64,000 nucleotides of DNA from Clavulina sp. PMI_390 (Eukaryota; Basidiomycota; Agaricomycetes; Cantharellales; Hydnaceae). Under the pieces are notes generated by a model. It was given only the letters and a program-made list of their open reading frames with translations. It was not told the origin of the DNA and did no database searches. The stretch spans positions 297,341 to 361,340 of the forward strand of contig WIDE01000008.1 of assembly GCA_015039315.1 (NCBI GenBank), written 5' to 3'. Positions 62,901-64,000 of this stretch are shown piece by piece. The stretch's first letter is position 1. Every line of letters begins with the position of its first letter. The position numbers were made by a program, and so were the translations under genes.

Positions 62901-63261
62901 CACTGGTGTGGAGGAGCACGAGCTCGAGGCCGTTGGGCCTGCCAGGAACGGAAGGACCGGCCTCAACAGCAACCGCACGACGAACGGAGACTCAGAGGTC
63001 CCACACATGGCGGACGGAGAGAACGAGGCGTTTGAGCGGACCGGTGGGCTCCAGGACTTTACGCACCCTGCGTTGCAGCCTGCGCGCATTATCTGGTTGC
63101 CCCAGGATACCCTCGGGCTATCTGAGGAGGAGGTGAAGGATATTCGGGCGAGGGGCATCGAGGTCACCACTAGGGGTGCCGAGATGAATGAGAAGGGTAC
63201 TGTGGATGTGAGCACCTATCCGCCGGGTGAGAGGCCTATGGAGGCTGCTGGCTCCGAGTGA
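59903..63261 (+). CDS. CSC1: CSC1/TMEM63-type osmosensitive cation channel
   Basis: About eight exons. The N-terminus models as MSDSSTQQAKSATVATFITA, with the start codon split by an intron: AT at 59903-59904, intron 59905-59963 (GTGAGT...CAACAG), then G. Exon 2 ends 60040; exon 3 (60185-60275) continues NLIIFAVEIAIFSVLRSRF. After a further intron, exon 4 (from 60386) reads KRANVMSQSLLAWPMEVFRLDHDD. The PHM7-type cytosolic domain contains KTILVTGVPPRYL and NSAFIEFDNQVGAHVAAQVL. The 7-TM RSN1/DUF221 core follows (LVLLWAFPVAFVGAVS, VVVGIISGLLPPVMLAVL, YVEQVCLCALFF). CSC1 proteins are plasma-membrane or vacuolar channels opened by osmotic or mechanical stress. The C-terminal tail is acidic and ends at 63261 (AAGSE). 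Confidence 0.92.
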
Positions 63262-63802
63262 TCCCACAAATATTCCACACCCAATCCCCACATCCTCCCC
63301 TTTCCCCTCCACCACTTCAATCCAATGATCTACCTCGACTCCCTCGATTGTTCTTATCTTCTTCACGACACGACCCTTGTTTCTTTCGTCGATCTCAGCC
63401 CTGTCCAACAAATGGGGCTGTGGCGACTTTTTCATGACGGACGATGATTCCCCCGAAATCTCTTGTTCAATCCTTTTCCTCATCTTTTTTTATCTTTTGC
63501 CCTTGACTTGTGTGTGTCTAATCGTCAAAGCCATTACTGGCTCGTCGGCTCGCCGTCTTCAACTGTGATACCTCGCCATCCGTGTTATCGTTGTATGGCT
63601 GTGCTTTTTCAATGAATGAATCCAATACCCATTTTTTCCATGCGTTCAATTGTGCTTGAATGAACCATCTCCCCAGCTCATTCTAAGTGTATTACACTGT
63701 TACAGAGCAGTGCAAGTGTGACACTCTCCTCGCCTCGATCCAGTTTCTCCTCCACCATCTCAGATATCAACACTAATATCTAGCTCCTAGACGAATCTCT
63801 AC
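63262..63802. other. intergenic region after CSC1
   Basis: About 540 bp holding the CSC1 3' end and the promoter of the last gene. No coding region is supported. Confidence 0.4.
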
Positions 63803-64000
63803 ATGCCTGAATATCTAAGCCCATCGGCACTGCAGTCTCTGGAAGAAAGCCTTGCGACTCTCCTGTCTTCACCTCTTCCGCAGTTTGACGCCCAACATGT
63901 GCTGAAAACTGCCCCCGGCGAAAGACTGGATCGCGCAACGACCCTCGAGGACGAGATCGAGCAGCTTAATTCGTCAATTCAGTCGATTAGGACCATCTAC
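63803..64000 (+). CDS. F-box-like protein, N-terminal part only
   Basis: Opens at ATG 63803 and stays open to the window edge, 66 codons. The sequence LKTAPGERLDRATTLEDEI followed by SIQSIRTIY resembles the coiled N-terminal segment of the tandem F-box proteins at 37-46 kb (LKTAPTDRSARKRDLQAAI, SVRAIHDVV). It is probably a further member of that family. Cut by the window edge. Confidence 0.45.
   Translation, partial: MPEYLSPSALQSLEESLATLLSSPLPQFDAQHVLKTAPGERLDRATTLEDEIEQLNSSIQSIRTIY

Overview
This window is nuclear DNA from a filamentous basidiomycete, most likely an Agaricomycete. The genes are cut by many short introns (about 47-90 nt, GTRNGT donors, CTRAY branch points, AG acceptors), and the conserved genes have clear fungal orthologues. 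Genus cannot be fixed from the sequence alone. No rRNA, tRNA, CRISPR array or intact transposon was seen. A run of 282 unknown bases lies at 11660-11941.

Layout. 1-3.2 kb: two tandem F-box-like genes on the minus strand, the first cut by the window edge. 3.6-10.7 kb: conserved housekeeping block with the R-SNARE Ykt6 (-), a basic/acidic nucleolar-type protein resembling the U3 snoRNA-associated Bud21/Utp16 family (+), and the ER P5A-type ATPase Spf1 (-). 10.7-46.2 kb: accessory island with three paralogous adenylation-thiolation-reductase (NRPS-like carboxylate reductase) genes at 12.4, 20.6 and 30.4 kb. It also holds three paralogous alpha/beta-hydrolases of the hormone-sensitive-lipase type at 16.7, 35.4 and 40.0 kb, four F-box/LRR-like genes (18.8, 37.7, 42.3 and 44.6 kb), and a predicted myristoylated glycine-zipper protein at 27.4 kb. 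Long gene-poor stretches surround that last gene. 47-63.3 kb: second conserved block with the WD40 corepressor Tup1 (-), an F-box gene (+), a large F-box/zinc-finger gene (-), the Qc-SNARE syntaxin-6/Tlg1 (+) and a CSC1/TMEM63-type channel (+). From 63.8 kb a further F-box-like gene begins and runs off the window.

How the genes may work together. In the island, the reductases would activate a carboxylic acid as an adenylate, load it on a phosphopantetheine arm and release it reductively as an aldehyde or alcohol. The nearby hydrolases could trim or esterify the product. This is inferred from domain order and proximity and has not been shown. Two of the hydrolases are interleaved with F-box genes in a roughly 4.6 kb tandem duplication.

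The most unusual structural observation is that two unrelated genes, SPF1 and CSC1, appear to have a start codon split by an intron (AT|G). In both, the unspliced transcript would read ATG-TGA, an immediate start-stop.
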